From Blattabacterium cuenoti (lineage in GTDB: Bacteria; Bacteroidota; Bacteroidia; Flavobacteriales; Blattabacteriaceae): a DNA stretch of 64,000 nt. The DNA lies in contig NZ_CP059197.1 of the NCBI RefSeq assembly GCF_014251735.1, positions 124,001 to 188,000 of the forward strand, given 5' to 3'. The first letter of the stretch is position 1; each line of letters begins with the position of its first letter. This document shows, one piece after another, positions 18,623 through 28,418 of this stretch. Under the pieces are notes generated by a model, which saw only the letters and a program-made list of their open reading frames with translations, was not told where the DNA came from and did not search any database. The translations under genes and the position numbers were made by a program.

Positions 18623-19398
18623 TTATAATTTCTTTGTCTAAGAACTTCATATATGATTATAGACATAGCATTACTTACATTTAGAGAATCTATATCTCCA
18701 AACATCGGGATAGTTATTATTTTGTGAGCGATATTTAACCAAATAGGCGATACTCCCTTACTTTCTGAACCTAAAACAATAGCTAAACGTGAATAAAATT
18801 GAGTTCTATATAATTGTATAGACTTTTCATGAAACCCTGTTACTACAATTTCTATTTTTTTCTTTTGTAACCATGAAATAATAGAATTTGTTTCCTCAAT
18901 GATAATTTTGTTTGTAAAAACACTTCCTAGACTACATCTGATTATATTAGGATTGTAGATATAAGTTTTTATATTACATAATATAATGAAATGAACCCCG
19001 ACCGCATCAGCTATTCTTAGCATAGCTCCTAAATTTCCAGGTTTTTCTATCCCATCTAATATAAGAATAAAAGGATTTTTAGGGATTTTTATATTTTCTA
19101 ATCTTTCAAGATTTTTTCTTTTAAATAATGCTATGATTCCACCGGAATTTTCTCTATAGGCTAATTTTTTGAAGGCTTTTATACTAATAAAAAAAACAAT
19201 GTGATTAAACGATTTGATAAGATTATATTTATAAAATATTTTTTTACATATGAAAATTTCCATGGGGAAATAATTACCTTTTATAGCCATTTCAAATTCT
19301 TTAATTCCTTCTACGAAAAAGATTTTACTGTAACTTTTTTTATAAATTTTTATTAAATTCCTAATTTTATGACTACGTGTCCCATATATATTTTCCAT
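18619..19398 (-). CDS. TrmH/SpoU family RNA 2'-O-methyltransferase
   Basis: A 259-residue SPOUT methyltransferase. The C-terminal catalytic domain holds the three SpoU motifs: LDGIEKPGNLGAMLRIADA (motif 1, conserved N and R), IVLGSESKGVS (motif 2) and IPMFGDIDSLNVSNAMSIIIYEVLRQR (motif 3, knot). The N-terminal part (1-105) is a substrate-binding L30e-like domain, as in RlmB. Whether it acts on 23S rRNA or tRNA cannot be told. Its ATG lies beside the 68-bp duplication at 19400. Confidence 0.92.
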   Translation of the reverse strand: MENIYGTRSHKIRNLIKIYKKSYSKIFFVEGIKEFEMAIKGNYFPMEIFICKKIFYKYNLIKSFNHIVFFISIKAFKKLAYRENSGGIIALFKRKNLERLENIKIPKNPFILILDGIEKPGNLGAMLRIADAVGVHFIILCNIKTYIYNPNIIRCSLGSVFTNKIIIEETNSIISWLQKKKIEIVVTGFHEKSIQLYRTQFYSRLAIVLGSESKGVSPIWLNIAHKIITIPMFGDIDSLNVSNAMSIIIYEVLRQRNYN

Positions 19399-19399
19399 G

Positions 19400-19467
19400 A
19401 TTATGAAATTTCTAAAAAATATGATAGAACTTACATGAATCTAGCTATAGAATGGTCAAAATTATCT
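19400..19467 (+). repeat. 68-bp direct repeat, copy 1 (decayed start of dCMP deaminase)
   Basis: Identical over 68 bases to 19476-19543, with a period of 76. In the deaminase frame it encodes the same residues 2-23 region (YEISKKYDR...) but lacks the ATG and reaches a TGA after a few further codons. It fills almost the whole gap between the methyltransferase and the intact deaminase gene. Confidence 0.97.
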
Positions 19468-19471
19468 TATA

Positions 19472-19903
19472 ATGAATTATGAAATTTCTAAAAAATATGA
19501 TAGAACTTACATGAATCTAGCTATAGAATGGTCAAAATTATCTCATTGTAAAAAAAAAAAAGTAGGAGCTATTATCGTAAAAAATAACCGAATCATATCC
19601 GATGGATACAACGGAACTCCAAGTGAATTTGATAATATATGTGAAGATCAAAATGGAGATACTAAATGGTATGTTCTGCATGCAGAAGCAAATGCTATTT
19701 TAAAAATGTCCACCTATTCGTATTCTTGTAAAGGTGCTTTTTTATACATTACACATTTTCCATGCAAAGAATGTAGCAAATTAATTTATCAGTCTAAAAT
19801 TAAAAGAGTCGTATATTTATATGATCATAAATATACCATAAAAAATGATGGATTAAACTTTTTAAAAAAATCTAAAATCATAGTAGATCCTATTTTTGAA
19901 TAA
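19472..19903 (+). CDS. dCMP deaminase family protein
   Basis: A 143-residue zinc-dependent cytidine/deoxycytidylate deaminase. Zinc and catalytic motifs: HAEANAI (His and Glu) and PCKECSKLI (two Cys), with substrate-loop GYNGTPSEFDN typical of the dCMP deaminase/ComEB group. Likely role: dCMP to dUMP, feeding ThyA. Bases 19476-19543 of this gene are the second copy of the 68-bp repeat. The spacer just before the ATG holds TATAAT (19468-19473), which may or may not act as a promoter. Confidence 0.9.
   Translation: MNYEISKKYDRTYMNLAIEWSKLSHCKKKKVGAIIVKNNRIISDGYNGTPSEFDNICEDQNGDTKWYVLHAEANAILKMSTYSYSCKGAFLYITHFPCKECSKLIYQSKIKRVVYLYDHKYTIKNDGLNFLKKSKIIVDPIFE
19476..19543 (+). repeat. 68-bp direct repeat, copy 2 (within dCMP deaminase)
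   Basis: Second copy of the perfect repeat, covering codons 2 to 24 of the functional gene. Identity of all 68 bases indicates a recent duplication, since nothing would preserve the non-coding upstream copy. Confidence 0.97.
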
Positions 19904-19910
19904 TTACAAA

Positions 19911-19993
19911 ACCCAGATGGCGGAATAGGTATACGCGTTGGACTCAAAATCCAATGATTTTACATCATGCGGGTTCGAATCCCGCTCTGGGTA
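19911..19993 (+). tRNA. tRNA-Leu (CAA)
   Basis: A class II tRNA with acceptor ACCCAGA/TCTGGGT and discriminator A, anticodon stem TTGGA/TCCAA with loop CTCAAAA (anticodon CAA, reading TTG), a long variable arm and T arm GGGTTCGAATCCC. CCA is not encoded. A TAC/ACT triplet run follows at 19991-20018 before the urease stop. Confidence 0.95.
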
Positions 19994-20021
19994 CTACTAC
20001 TACTAACTAGTACTACTATTT

Positions 20022-21728
20022 TTAGAACAAAAAATATCGTTGAGAAAGCGGTAAAAAATCCGATGGGTTGGATGTTATTTTTTTTCCTTCTATATAAACG
20101 CTATAGGTCTTTGGATCGACCTCCAAATCTGGTGTTTCTCCATTTAATATCATGTCTTTTTTGGATAAAGAACGACATCCTTTGACTATCTTTATCTTCT
20201 TTTTTATTTCATTTGTTTCTAGAAATCCATCATTAATAGCATGTGATGAAACAAAAATACTGCTCAATTTTGGTTCAAAATAACCAAACATTTTACGATA
20301 CATAAATGGTTGTGGGGTAGGAATAGTTGCATTAGGATCTCCCATACTAGCGTATGCCACCATGCCGCTTTTTATAACTAATTCAGGTTTCACTCCAAAA
20401 AAAGATGGTTTCCATAATACCAAATCTGCCATTTTTCCAATAGAAATGGATCCAACATATTCTGAAATTCCATGAGTAATAGCAGGATTTATAGTATATT
20501 TAGAAATATATCTCTTTACTCTAAAATTATCATTTTGATAAGAATCTAAAGAACCTCGTTCTTTTTTCATTTTATCTGCCGTTTGCCAAGTACGTTTTAC
20601 GACCTCTCCAATCCTTCCCATAGCTTGAGAATCTGAACTGGTCATACTGATAGCTCCTATGTCATGTAATACTCCTTCTGCACTAATTGTTTCAGATCTA
20701 ATACGTGATTTAGCAAAAGCTATGTCTTCCGGAAGATTTGAATCTAAATGATGACATATCATTAACATATCTAAATGTTCATCAATAGTATTGCTCGTAT
20801 AAGGCATAGTAGGACTTGTAGATGACGGTAAAATATTTGTATGAGATATTACTTTTAATAAATCAGGAGAATGTCCTCCTCCTGCTCCTTCTGTATGATA
20901 TGTATGAATCGTTCTATTTTTAAATGTTTTTAAAGTATCTTCTACATAACCTGATTCATTTAATGAATCTGTATGGATGTTTACTTGTACATCCATTTGT
21001 TCCGAAACATTTAAACATTGATCTATCACATATGGAGTACTTCCCCAATCCTCATGAATCTTTAATCCACCAGCACCAGCCTTTATCTGTTCAATTAATG
21101 CTTCAGGATGAGAACTATTTCCACTCGCAAGAAAGATAAAATTTATCGGAATGTGATCTGTGCTTTTTAACATTCTTTGAATATTCCAAACTCCAGAAGT
21201 ACAATTAGTAGCTATAGTTCCTGTAGCAGGACCTGATCCACCACCAATAATGGTTGTCGTTCCATTTTCTAATGCAACTTCAAATAATTGAGGACAAATA
21301 TAATGAACATGACTATCTACACTACCAGTCGTTACAATCATGTTTTCTGAAGAAATAACCTCAGTTCCCGCACCAATATACATATTTGAAGTAACCCCAT
21401 CCATAAAATATGGATTTCCTGCTTTTCCTATCCCAACAATGATTCCATTTTTGATTCCAAGATCGGCTTTTATAATTCCCCAATGATCAATAATAATCGC
21501 GTTAGTTAATACTAGATCCAGAACTCCTTCGTTTCTAGTGGCAAATGGATGTTGGCCCATTCCATCTCGAATAACTTTGCCTCCTCCGAAAACACACTCA
21601 TCTCCATAAATAGTGTAATCTTTCTCAATCTCAATCCATAAAGAAGTGTCTCCCAAACGGACTTTATCACCTTTGGTAGGACCATACATACTTGCATAAG
21701 ATTCTCTATCTAACTTTTTCATATTCAT
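20022..21728 (-). CDS. ureC: Urease alpha subunit
   Basis: A 568-residue catalytic subunit that splits urea to ammonia and carbamate at a di-nickel centre. All key residues are visible: His140 and His142 (DSHVH), carbamylated Lys223 (GLKIHEDWG), His252, His278 ([14 protein letters not shown]), the catalytic flap His in MICHHLDS near 326, and Asp366. The ATG overlaps the ureAB stop (ATGA), so the two are coupled. No ureE, F, G or D is in the window, so maturation genes must be elsewhere. Urease fits the nitrogen-recycling role known for Blattabacterium. Confidence 0.98.
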   Translation of the reverse strand: MNMKKLDRESYASMYGPTKGDKVRLGDTSLWIEIEKDYTIYGDECVFGGGKVIRDGMGQHPFATRNEGVLDLVLTNAIIIDHWGIIKADLGIKNGIIVGIGKAGNPYFMDGVTSNMYIGAGTEVISSENMIVTTGSVDSHVHYICPQLFEVALENGTTTIIGGGSGPATGTIATNCTSGVWNIQRMLKSTDHIPINFIFLASGNSSHPEALIEQIKAGAGGLKIHEDWGSTPYVIDQCLNVSEQMDVQVNIHTDSLNESGYVEDTLKTFKNRTIHTYHTEGAGGGHSPDLLKVISHTNILPSSTSPTMPYTSNTIDEHLDMLMICHHLDSNLPEDIAFAKSRIRSETISAEGVLHDIGAISMTSSDSQAMGRIGEVVKRTWQTADKMKKERGSLDSYQNDNFRVKRYISKYTINPAITHGISEYVGSISIGKMADLVLWKPSFFGVKPELVIKSGMVAYASMGDPNATIPTPQPFMYRKMFGYFEPKLSSIFVSSHAINDGFLETNEIKKKIKIVKGCRSLSKKDMILNGETPDLEVDPKTYSVYIEGKKITSNPSDFLPLSQRYFLF

Positions 21729-22357
21729 ATTTTTGTATTTTCTTTTCCTGAAAATCCATAAATTTTTTGACTTCCACCTATTTTTACCAAAAAAACTTCT
21801 TTTGTCTCACCTGGTTCAAAACGAATCGATCTACCAGAAGGTATATCTAATCTATACCCTTTAGTTCCATTTCTATCAAAATGAAGAGCAGCATTTGTTT
21901 CATAAAAATGAAAATGAGAGCCTACTTGTATGGGACGATTTCCAACATTAGATACTACTCTTTCTATACGATGTCTACCAGGTAATAAAGCAATTTCTTC
22001 TTTGAGAAGATTATATTCCCCTGGAATCATGTTGGAGGAATCATTCTTAATGCTTTTTTTAATAGGATGATGAATGGTTACTAATTTTGTCCCATCAGGA
22101 AAAGTGGCTTCTATTTGAACATTATTAAGCATTTCATATACTCCATCCATCACTTGATTATCATGTAGGAGGTTTCCTGCTTCACACATAAGTTCTTTCA
22201 CGGTTTTTCCATCACGTGCACCTTCCATCACATAATGAGTAATTAAAGCAACAGATTCAGGATAATTTAATTTTAATCCTCTTTCTAAACGTTTTTTCGC
22301 CAATTCTCCAGCCATGTGAAGAAGAATTTTTTCCTTTTCATAAGAAGTTAAATGCAT
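21725..22357 (-). CDS. ureAB: Fused urease gamma-beta subunit
   Basis: A 210-residue fusion of the small urease subunits. Residues 1-100 are gamma ([43 protein letters not shown]); residues from about 108 are beta ([62 protein letters not shown]). The same gamma-beta fusion occurs in Helicobacter (there called UreA), but this fusion lies upstream of ureC as a two-gene urease set. Confidence 0.97.
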   Translation of the reverse strand: MHLTSYEKEKILLHMAGELAKKRLERGLKLNYPESVALITHYVMEGARDGKTVKELMCEAGNLLHDNQVMDGVYEMLNNVQIEATFPDGTKLVTIHHPIKKSIKNDSSNMIPGEYNLLKEEIALLPGRHRIERVVSNVGNRPIQVGSHFHFYETNAALHFDRNGTKGYRLDIPSGRSIRFEPGETKEVFLVKIGGSQKIYGFSGKENTKI

Positions 22358-22399
22358 ATGCTTTCTTTGAGTTATTTTTCAATTCGCAAACAAACCAAA

Positions 22400-22417
22400 C
22401 CTATATCGCCTATATCG
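22400..22417. repeat. Tandem 9-bp repeat in the urease leader
   Basis: CCTATATCG occurs twice in direct succession, between the ureAB start (22357) and its candidate promoter. It could be a regulatory site or simple slippage. Confidence 0.6.
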
Positions 22418-22430
22418 TTGCAATCACATA

Positions 22431-22438
22431 CAAATTTA
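22431..22438 (-). promoter_or_regulatory. Candidate -7 element for ureAB-ureC
   Basis: The minus strand reads TAAATTTG, matching TAnnTTTG, 74 bases before the ureAB ATG. It is identical to the fbp and Nif3 elements. The -33 part is only a T-rich stretch. Confidence 0.35.
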
Positions 22439-22522
22439 AATATATTATTATCGAAAAAAAAATTAAACATTTATTGTTCATCACATTGATGTTTTTTATT
22501 AGCTATCTATCTTTTTTTTTAA

Positions 22523-22696
22523 AAAGTTATTTATTTTTTTCTTGAAAAAAAGCATCAATTCAAATGTTTCAATAACAATAGCTGTCTATTCCAACTGACT
22601 CAAACTTTTCAAATTCATTTTATACCAGTAAATAATTCAGGATATCTTGACGAAGATAATGATAGCATAAATAATTTTATGGAGAAATATTTTTAA
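22523..22696 (+). other. Unstarted 57-codon open frame in the ureAB-thrA gap, possible gene remnant
   Basis: The 436-base gap 22358-22793 has no recognisable gene. One forward frame stays open from just after a TAA at 22520 to a TAA at 22694, with its only ATG near the 3' end. The middle is less AT-rich than other spacers and reads PVNNSGYLDEDNDSINNF. I do not recognise it; it may be the decayed end of a lost gene or chance. Confidence 0.2.
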
Positions 22697-22729
22697 ACTT
22701 GAAAAAGACACTTCTCTGCAAATTATCAT

Positions 22730-22737
22730 TATTTTTG
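22730..22737 (+). promoter_or_regulatory. Candidate -7 element for thrABC
   Basis: TATTTTTG matches TAnnTTTG, 56 bases before the thrA ATG. No clear leader peptide with threonine or isoleucine codon runs, and no clear attenuator, is seen in the gap. Confidence 0.3.
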
Positions 22738-22793
22738 TCTTCAATCTTTTCTTTAACATGGGAAAATTGTTTTAATAAATAATTCATTAAAAA

Positions 22794-25241
22794 ATGCAAG
22801 TTTTAAAATTTGGGGGAAGTTCCGTGGCTCATTCTGATTCCATAAAACGTATTTGTTCTTTATTAGAAAAGAAACCAAAAGGAAGATATGCGATTGTGGT
22901 ATCTGCATTAGGAAATATTACCGATCAGTTAATTCAATGTGGTAAATTAGCTTCTGAGAGAAAAAATACTTATAAAAATATTCTAGAAGAAATAGAAATT
23001 CGTCATCTTAATATTATCAGAGAGTTATTTCCAATTACTTATCAAAGTCATTTAATTAGTTGGATCAAAAAGAATATTAATGATTTAGAAAGTTTATGCG
23101 ACGGAATTTTTCAGGTAGAAGAACTATCAAAACGTTCTTTAGACAAAATCATGAGTTTTGGAGAATTAAGTTCTTCTTTTCTCATTGCAGAAAAACTAAA
23201 ACAATCTGGTTTAGATGCTGTTTGCAAAGATAGCAGAGAATTGATCATCACTGATTCCCAATTTGGATGTGCACAAGTAGATTTTATAACAAGTAATCAC
23301 CATATTATTCAGTTTTTTAGGGAAAAAACATCCGAATATATTGTTTTACCAGGTTTTATAGGATCTACTTTAGAAAATGAAACTACAACTCTTGGCAGAG
23401 GAGGTTCTGATTATACGGCAGCTATTTTAGCCGCTGCGATATCTGCAAGTTTACTTGAAATATGGACGGATGTGAGTGGGATGATGACGGCAAATCCAAA
23501 AATAGTGAATCAAGCCTTTCCTATTAAAGAGATTTCTTATGAAGAGGCTATGGAATTATCGCATTTTGGAGCAAAAGTTATTTATCCTCCGACGATACAA
23601 CCAGCTATGAAAAAACATATTCCTATACAAATTAAAAATACTTTTTCTCCTATAGACCCAGGAACTTTGATTTATATTAGTAAAAGTACTAATATTAGTC
23701 AACCAGTTACCGGAATTTCTGGAATTCAAAATTTGGCTTTGCTAACTCTTGAAGGAAGTGGGATGGTAGGTATACCAGGTTATTCTAAACGTTTGTTTGA
23801 AGCTTTATCACGTGAAAAAATCAATGTTATTTTTATTACCCAAAGTTCTTCAGAACATTCGATAACTACCGGTATCCATGAAATGGATGTCATCAAAGCA
23901 AAGGCTGTAATAGATAGCGAATTCGCTCAAGAGATCCATCAAAGACGTATTGATCCATTAACGATAGAAAAAGACCTTTGTATCATTGCCGTAGTAGGAG
24001 ACAATATGAAAAATCTTCATGGAACTAGTGGAAAAATGTTTGCAGCCTTAGGGAGAAATAGTATTAATGTTAGAGCTATTGCACAAGGATCTACTGAAAA
24101 AAATATATCTGCAGTTATTCGAAAAGCTGATTTTAAAAAAGCTTTGAATACCTTGCATGAAGCTTTTTTTGAAAGTCCTCCAAAACAAATTAATCTCTTC
24201 ATTTGTGGAGTAGGAAAAGTTGGAAGTAAATTACTTGAACAAATTGATCAACAACAAAATTACTTGCTTGAAGAGTTAAAACTTCAAGTAAGGGTGATTG
24301 GATTAGCTAATAGCAAAAAAATGTATTTTGATGATAATGGAATAAATTTATTTCAATGGAAGAATGATCTGAATAAAAAAGGTCATAAGATGAATATCTA
24401 TTCTTTCATGGAAGAAGTATGGAAATTTAATCTAAGAAATAGTTTATTTGTCGATAATACAGCTAGTGAAGAAATGGCGATGACTTATGAAAAATTTTTG
24501 CAGAATGGAATTGGAGTAATCACTTGTAACAAAATAGCTTGTTCATCGGATTATGATCATTATAAAAGATTAAAAACTCTTTCTAGACATTTTAAAGCTC
24601 CATTTTTATTCGAAACGAATGTAGGAGCAAGTCTTCCAGTGATTAGCACACTTAACGATCTTATAAATAGTGGAGATAAAATAAAAAAAATAGAAGCTGT
24701 ATTATCTGGAAGTTTAAATTTCATTTTTAATCATTTCGTAGGAGAAAAAACCTTTTTAGAAGTGGTAAAAGAAGCTCAATTAAAAGGATACACGGAACCA
24801 GATCCTCGCATTGATCTTAGTGGATTAGATGTCATGCGAAAAATACTTATTTTAGCAAGAGAATGTGGGGCTCCATTGGAACTTAGTGATATTCACCAAA
24901 AATCTTTTCTTCCTGAAAGTTGTTCAAAGGTTATTTCTATTGAAAATTTTTATCAAGAATTACATCAATATAGTGATTACTTTTTTAAAATTAGAGAAGA
25001 AGCAGAAAAAGAAAAAAAACGTCTACGTTTTATTGCTCGTTATGAAAATGGCCTAGCTTCTGTAGGTTTAGAATCTGTAAAACAAAGCCATCCTTTTTAT
25101 CAACTAGAAGGAAAAGATAATATGGTTTTATATAATACATCTCGTTATGCTGAACAACCTCTGATTATAAGGGGAGCAGGAGCTGGAGCAGAAGTTACGG
25201 CTTCTGGGGTATTTTCGGATATTATTAAAGCTACTAAATAA
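22794..25241 (+). CDS. thrA: Bifunctional aspartokinase / homoserine dehydrogenase
   Basis: An 815-residue fusion catalysing the first and third steps of threonine synthesis. The aspartokinase part (1 to about 455) starts MQVLKFGGSSVAH and holds the TTLGRGGSDYTAA substrate segment, followed by two ACT regulatory domains (TLEGSGMVGIPGYSKR; IAVVGDNMKNLHGTSGKMF). Homoserine dehydrogenase (about 460-815) has the Rossmann GVGKVGSKLLEQI, NVGASLPVISTLNDL and GYTEPDPRIDLSGLDVMRK motifs. Retained ACT domains suggest feedback by threonine is still possible. thrB follows after five bases. Confidence 0.97.
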   Translation: MQVLKFGGSSVAHSDSIKRICSLLEKKPKGRYAIVVSALGNITDQLIQCGKLASERKNTYKNILEEIEIRHLNIIRELFPITYQSHLISWIKKNINDLESLCDGIFQVEELSKRSLDKIMSFGELSSSFLIAEKLKQSGLDAVCKDSRELIITDSQFGCAQVDFITSNHHIIQFFREKTSEYIVLPGFIGSTLENETTTLGRGGSDYTAAILAAAISASLLEIWTDVSGMMTANPKIVNQAFPIKEISYEEAMELSHFGAKVIYPPTIQPAMKKHIPIQIKNTFSPIDPGTLIYISKSTNISQPVTGISGIQNLALLTLEGSGMVGIPGYSKRLFEALSREKINVIFITQSSSEHSITTGIHEMDVIKAKAVIDSEFAQEIHQRRIDPLTIEKDLCIIAVVGDNMKNLHGTSGKMFAALGRNSINVRAIAQGSTEKNISAVIRKADFKKALNTLHEAFFESPPKQINLFICGVGKVGSKLLEQIDQQQNYLLEELKLQVRVIGLANSKKMYFDDNGINLFQWKNDLNKKGHKMNIYSFMEEVWKFNLRNSLFVDNTASEEMAMTYEKFLQNGIGVITCNKIACSSDYDHYKRLKTLSRHFKAPFLFETNVGASLPVISTLNDLINSGDKIKKIEAVLSGSLNFIFNHFVGEKTFLEVVKEAQLKGYTEPDPRIDLSGLDVMRKILILARECGAPLELSDIHQKSFLPESCSKVISIENFYQELHQYSDYFFKIREEAEKEKKRLRFIARYENGLASVGLESVKQSHPFYQLEGKDNMVLYNTSRYAEQPLIIRGAGAGAEVTASGVFSDIIKATK

Positions 25242-25246
25242 AAATC

Positions 25247-26200
25247 ATGAATAGGATTAAGATATTGGCACCAGCGACTGTGGCTAATTTAGCTTGCGGT
25301 TTTGATATTATTGGATTAGCTTTAGATATTCCAGTAGATGAAATTCTTTTATATAAGTCAAATAATCCTGGAATACGTATTAATCGAATAGATGGATCCA
25401 CATTACCTAATGATCCAAAAAAAAATGTAGCTTTTGTTGCTTTACAAGCTTTGTTAAAAAAATATCAGCAAAAACAAAGATTTGATAAAGAGAAACAAAT
25501 AGGTTTTGAAATAGAATTAATTAAAAATATACATCCAGGAAGTGGAATAGGCTCTAGTGCGGCTAGTGCTGCTGGTGTGGTATATGGAGCTAATATATTA
25601 CTAGGAAATCCGTTTAATAGAATGCAGCTGATCCGTTTTGCTATGGAAGGAGAACGTATAGCCAGTGGGACTGCTCATGCGGATAATGTAGCTCCTGCTA
25701 TTATGGGAGGAGTCACATTAGTAAGAAGTTATCAACCATTAGACATTACCAAATTACATTCTCCAAATGAATTATGGGTAAGCATAATTCATCCACAAAT
25801 TGAAATAAAGACCTCAGACGCTAGAGAAATACTAAAACAAAAAATATTAATGACAGATGCTATACGACAATGGGGAAATATAGGTGCATTAGTAGCAGGA
25901 TTATATCAAGAAGATTATGAACTCATTAGTAGATCTCTAGAAGATTTTATTGTTGAACCCATACGTGCAATGCTGATTCCTGCATTTTACGAATTAAAAA
26001 TAAGATGTAAAGAAATAGGAGCTTTAGGTGGAGGAATATCTGGATCAGGTCCTTCTGTATTTATGTTAAGTAAAGGAAATGATATCGCAAAAAAAGTTAC
26101 TGAAGTGATGAATCGTGTTTATTCTCCATTAAAAGTAGATTATAAAATTTATACTTCTCCTATTAATCAACAAGGAGTAAAGTTTTCTGAAATCCTTTAA
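25247..26200 (+). CDS. thrB: Homoserine kinase
   Basis: A 317-residue GHMP kinase that phosphorylates homoserine. Seen: N-terminal ILAPATVANLACGFDIIGLAL, the ATP-binding PGSGIGSSAASAAG near residue 97, and the C-terminal GGGISGSGPSVFML motif. Middle gene of thrA-thrB-thrC, five bases after thrA and 35 before thrC. Confidence 0.97.
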   Translation: MNRIKILAPATVANLACGFDIIGLALDIPVDEILLYKSNNPGIRINRIDGSTLPNDPKKNVAFVALQALLKKYQQKQRFDKEKQIGFEIELIKNIHPGSGIGSSAASAAGVVYGANILLGNPFNRMQLIRFAMEGERIASGTAHADNVAPAIMGGVTLVRSYQPLDITKLHSPNELWVSIIHPQIEIKTSDAREILKQKILMTDAIRQWGNIGALVAGLYQEDYELISRSLEDFIVEPIRAMLIPAFYELKIRCKEIGALGGGISGSGPSVFMLSKGNDIAKKVTEVMNRVYSPLKVDYKIYTSPINQQGVKFSEIL

Positions 26201-26235
26201 TAAGAATACAATACATTCAAAATAAAATTTTTCTT

Positions 26236-27546
26236 ATGTTATATTACAGTTTAGAAGATCATAAAAATATCGTTTCTTTTGAGAATGCCGTTTTAAGAGG
26301 TTTAGCAACAGATGGAGGGTTATATTTTCCGGAAAATATTCCTATTCTAAAACGTCAATTCCTAGATAATCTACAAAAATATGACATATATACTATTGCG
26401 ATGGAGATTATCAAACCATATATAGGAAAATCGATTTCTGAAGAATCTATATACCGTATAATTCAGACGACTTTGAATTTTCCTTTTCCATTACAACGAA
26501 TTCATGATAATATATACGTTTTAGAACTTTTTCATGGACCTACTTTAGCATTTAAAGACGTAGGAGCTAAATTTATGGCCGGATGTTTAAGTCATTTTCA
26601 CAAAAAAATAGGAAAATTAGTGACGGTTTTAGTAGCAACTTCTGGAGATACTGGGGGGGCTGTCGCCAAAGGATTTCATAATGTTTCTGGAATAGAAGTT
26701 ATTATATTATATCCTTATAAAGGGGTCAGCTTATTACAGGAGAAGCAAATGACCTGTTTAGGGGGGAATATATTAGCTATAGAAATAAAGGGTAATTTTG
26801 ATGATTGCCAATCCATGGTGAAGAAAGCATTTTTAGACAAAAAAATACGAGATAAATATTTACTAACTTCTGCTAATTCTATTAACATAGGAAGATTGCT
26901 TCCTCAAATGTTTTATTATTTTTTAGCTTATAGACAAATAATAGAAGAAAATAGAAAATTTATTTTTTCAGTTCCAAGTGGAAACTTTGGAAATATCTGT
27001 GCGGGAATGATGGCTGAGAAAATGGGATTACCTATTAAATATTTTATAGCATCCACAAATATTAATGACACCATTCCTAGATTTTTAAAAACAGAAAAAT
27101 ATCATCCTCTTCCAGTAAAAAAAACGATATCAAATGCCATGGACATATCCCATCCAAGTAATTTTTCTCGTATATGGCATTTATATGAAGAAAGTATGGT
27201 GCAATTACGAAAAAAAATGTCCTCTTATCAATTTACAGATGAAGAAACTTTAGCCATTATAGAAATGGTATGGCAAGAACATAAATATATGCTAGACCCC
27301 CATGGAGCTATTGGTTACTTAGGACTTAGACAATACTTACAAGAAGTGAAAGATCCTTTAGCCACAGCTGTTTTTTTAGAAACAGCTCATCCTATTAAAT
27401 TCTTAGATCACATGCCATATTCTTTGCGAGAAGAAATTATTGTCCCTAAAAAATTAGAAGTCCTTTTGAATTCAGAAAAAAGTGAAAAAAAAATATCTAT
27501 GTCCAACAATTACGATATGTTTCAAAATTGGTTAATTAATAGATAG
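26236..27546 (+). CDS. thrC: Threonine synthase
   Basis: A 436-residue PLP enzyme converting O-phosphohomoserine to threonine. The PLP lysine lies in GPTLAFKDVGAKFM (near residue 110), with TSGDTGGAVAKGF, the SANSINIGRLLPQ segment and PSGNFGNICAG phosphate-binding loop. This completes the homoserine-to-threonine branch, an essential amino acid for an insect host. Confidence 0.97.
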   Translation: MLYYSLEDHKNIVSFENAVLRGLATDGGLYFPENIPILKRQFLDNLQKYDIYTIAMEIIKPYIGKSISEESIYRIIQTTLNFPFPLQRIHDNIYVLELFHGPTLAFKDVGAKFMAGCLSHFHKKIGKLVTVLVATSGDTGGAVAKGFHNVSGIEVIILYPYKGVSLLQEKQMTCLGGNILAIEIKGNFDDCQSMVKKAFLDKKIRDKYLLTSANSINIGRLLPQMFYYFLAYRQIIEENRKFIFSVPSGNFGNICAGMMAEKMGLPIKYFIASTNINDTIPRFLKTEKYHPLPVKKTISNAMDISHPSNFSRIWHLYEESMVQLRKKMSSYQFTDEETLAIIEMVWQEHKYMLDPHGAIGYLGLRQYLQEVKDPLATAVFLETAHPIKFLDHMPYSLREEIIVPKKLEVLLNSEKSEKKISMSNNYDMFQNWLINR

Positions 27547-27567
27547 GACTAATTATAAAGTTCGAAA

Positions 27568-28365
27568 TTAAATAGCTACGTCTCCCTTTATATGTGGATG
27601 ATAATTGTAATTGATTAATTTAAAATCTTCGAAAGAAAAATCAAATATATTTTTTACAGAGGAATTTAAAATAATTTTTGGCAATGGTTTAGGTTTACGT
27701 TGTATTTGAAGTTTAACTTGTTCTATATGGTTATTATATATATGAGCATCTCCTATCGTGTGAATGAATTTTTTTGCTCTAAAATTGAGTGTTTGAGCTA
27801 TCATAGTAAGTAATAAAGCATAAGAAGCAATATTAAAAGGTAATCCAAGAAAAATATCAGCACTTCTTTGATATAATTGTAAAGACAATTGTTGGTTTTC
27901 TGAAACATAAAATTGAAAAAGTAAATGGCATGGAGCTAATCTCATTTCTCGAATCATTCCTACATTCCAAGAAGAAACGATCAAACGTCGTGAATGAGGA
28001 TTTGATTTTATTTCTTTTATAAGATTAGTAATTTGATCAATAGAATGACCATCATAAGCAGGCCATCTACGCCATTGGAATCCGTATATTGGACCTAAAT
28101 CTCCATTTTTATCAGCCCATTCATTCCATATAGATACTTTATTATCTTTTAGATACCGAATATTTGTATATCCTTTCAAAAACCATAATAACTCATAAAT
28201 AATAGAACGTATGTTTAATTTCTTGGTAGTTAAAATAGGAAATCCTTTTTCTAAATCAAATTTCATTTGATATCCAAATAAACTTTTTGTTCCTATTCCA
28301 GTCCGATCCATTTTTTTTATTCCATTTTTTAATACATTTTTTAATAGATCTAAATATTGTTCCAT
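27568..28365 (-). CDS. thyA: Thymidylate synthase
   Basis: A 265-residue folate-dependent enzyme methylating dUMP to dTMP. The catalytic Cys is in [12 protein letters not shown], preceded by a [16 protein letters not shown] segment and followed by [22 protein letters not shown] and the [16 protein letters not shown] dUMP site. Length matches E. coli ThyA. Functionally linked to dCMP deaminase at 19.5 kb. It is divergent from prs. Confidence 0.98.
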   Translation of the reverse strand: MEQYLDLLKNVLKNGIKKMDRTGIGTKSLFGYQMKFDLEKGFPILTTKKLNIRSIIYELLWFLKGYTNIRYLKDNKVSIWNEWADKNGDLGPIYGFQWRRWPAYDGHSIDQITNLIKEIKSNPHSRRLIVSSWNVGMIREMRLAPCHLLFQFYVSENQQLSLQLYQRSADIFLGLPFNIASYALLLTMIAQTLNFRAKKFIHTIGDAHIYNNHIEQVKLQIQRKPKPLPKIILNSSVKNIFDFSFEDFKLINYNYHPHIKGDVAI

Positions 28366-28392
28366 AACTAAAATTATTTCTTTTTTAAAGAG

Positions 28393-28400
28393 TATTTTTG
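28393..28400 (+). promoter_or_regulatory. Candidate -7 element for prs
   Basis: TATTTTTG matches TAnnTTTG, 18 bases before the preferred prs ATG at 28419. If it is used, the TTG at 28398 could not be the start codon, which supports the ATG. Confidence 0.35.
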
Positions 28401-28418
28401 CATAAAAAAAACATAATT

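Noticed and set aside
19991-20018. TAC/ACT triplet run after tRNA-Leu
   Set aside because: A short simple repeat of about four units with an ACTAGT palindrome. It has no T-run terminator pattern and no gene; low information content.
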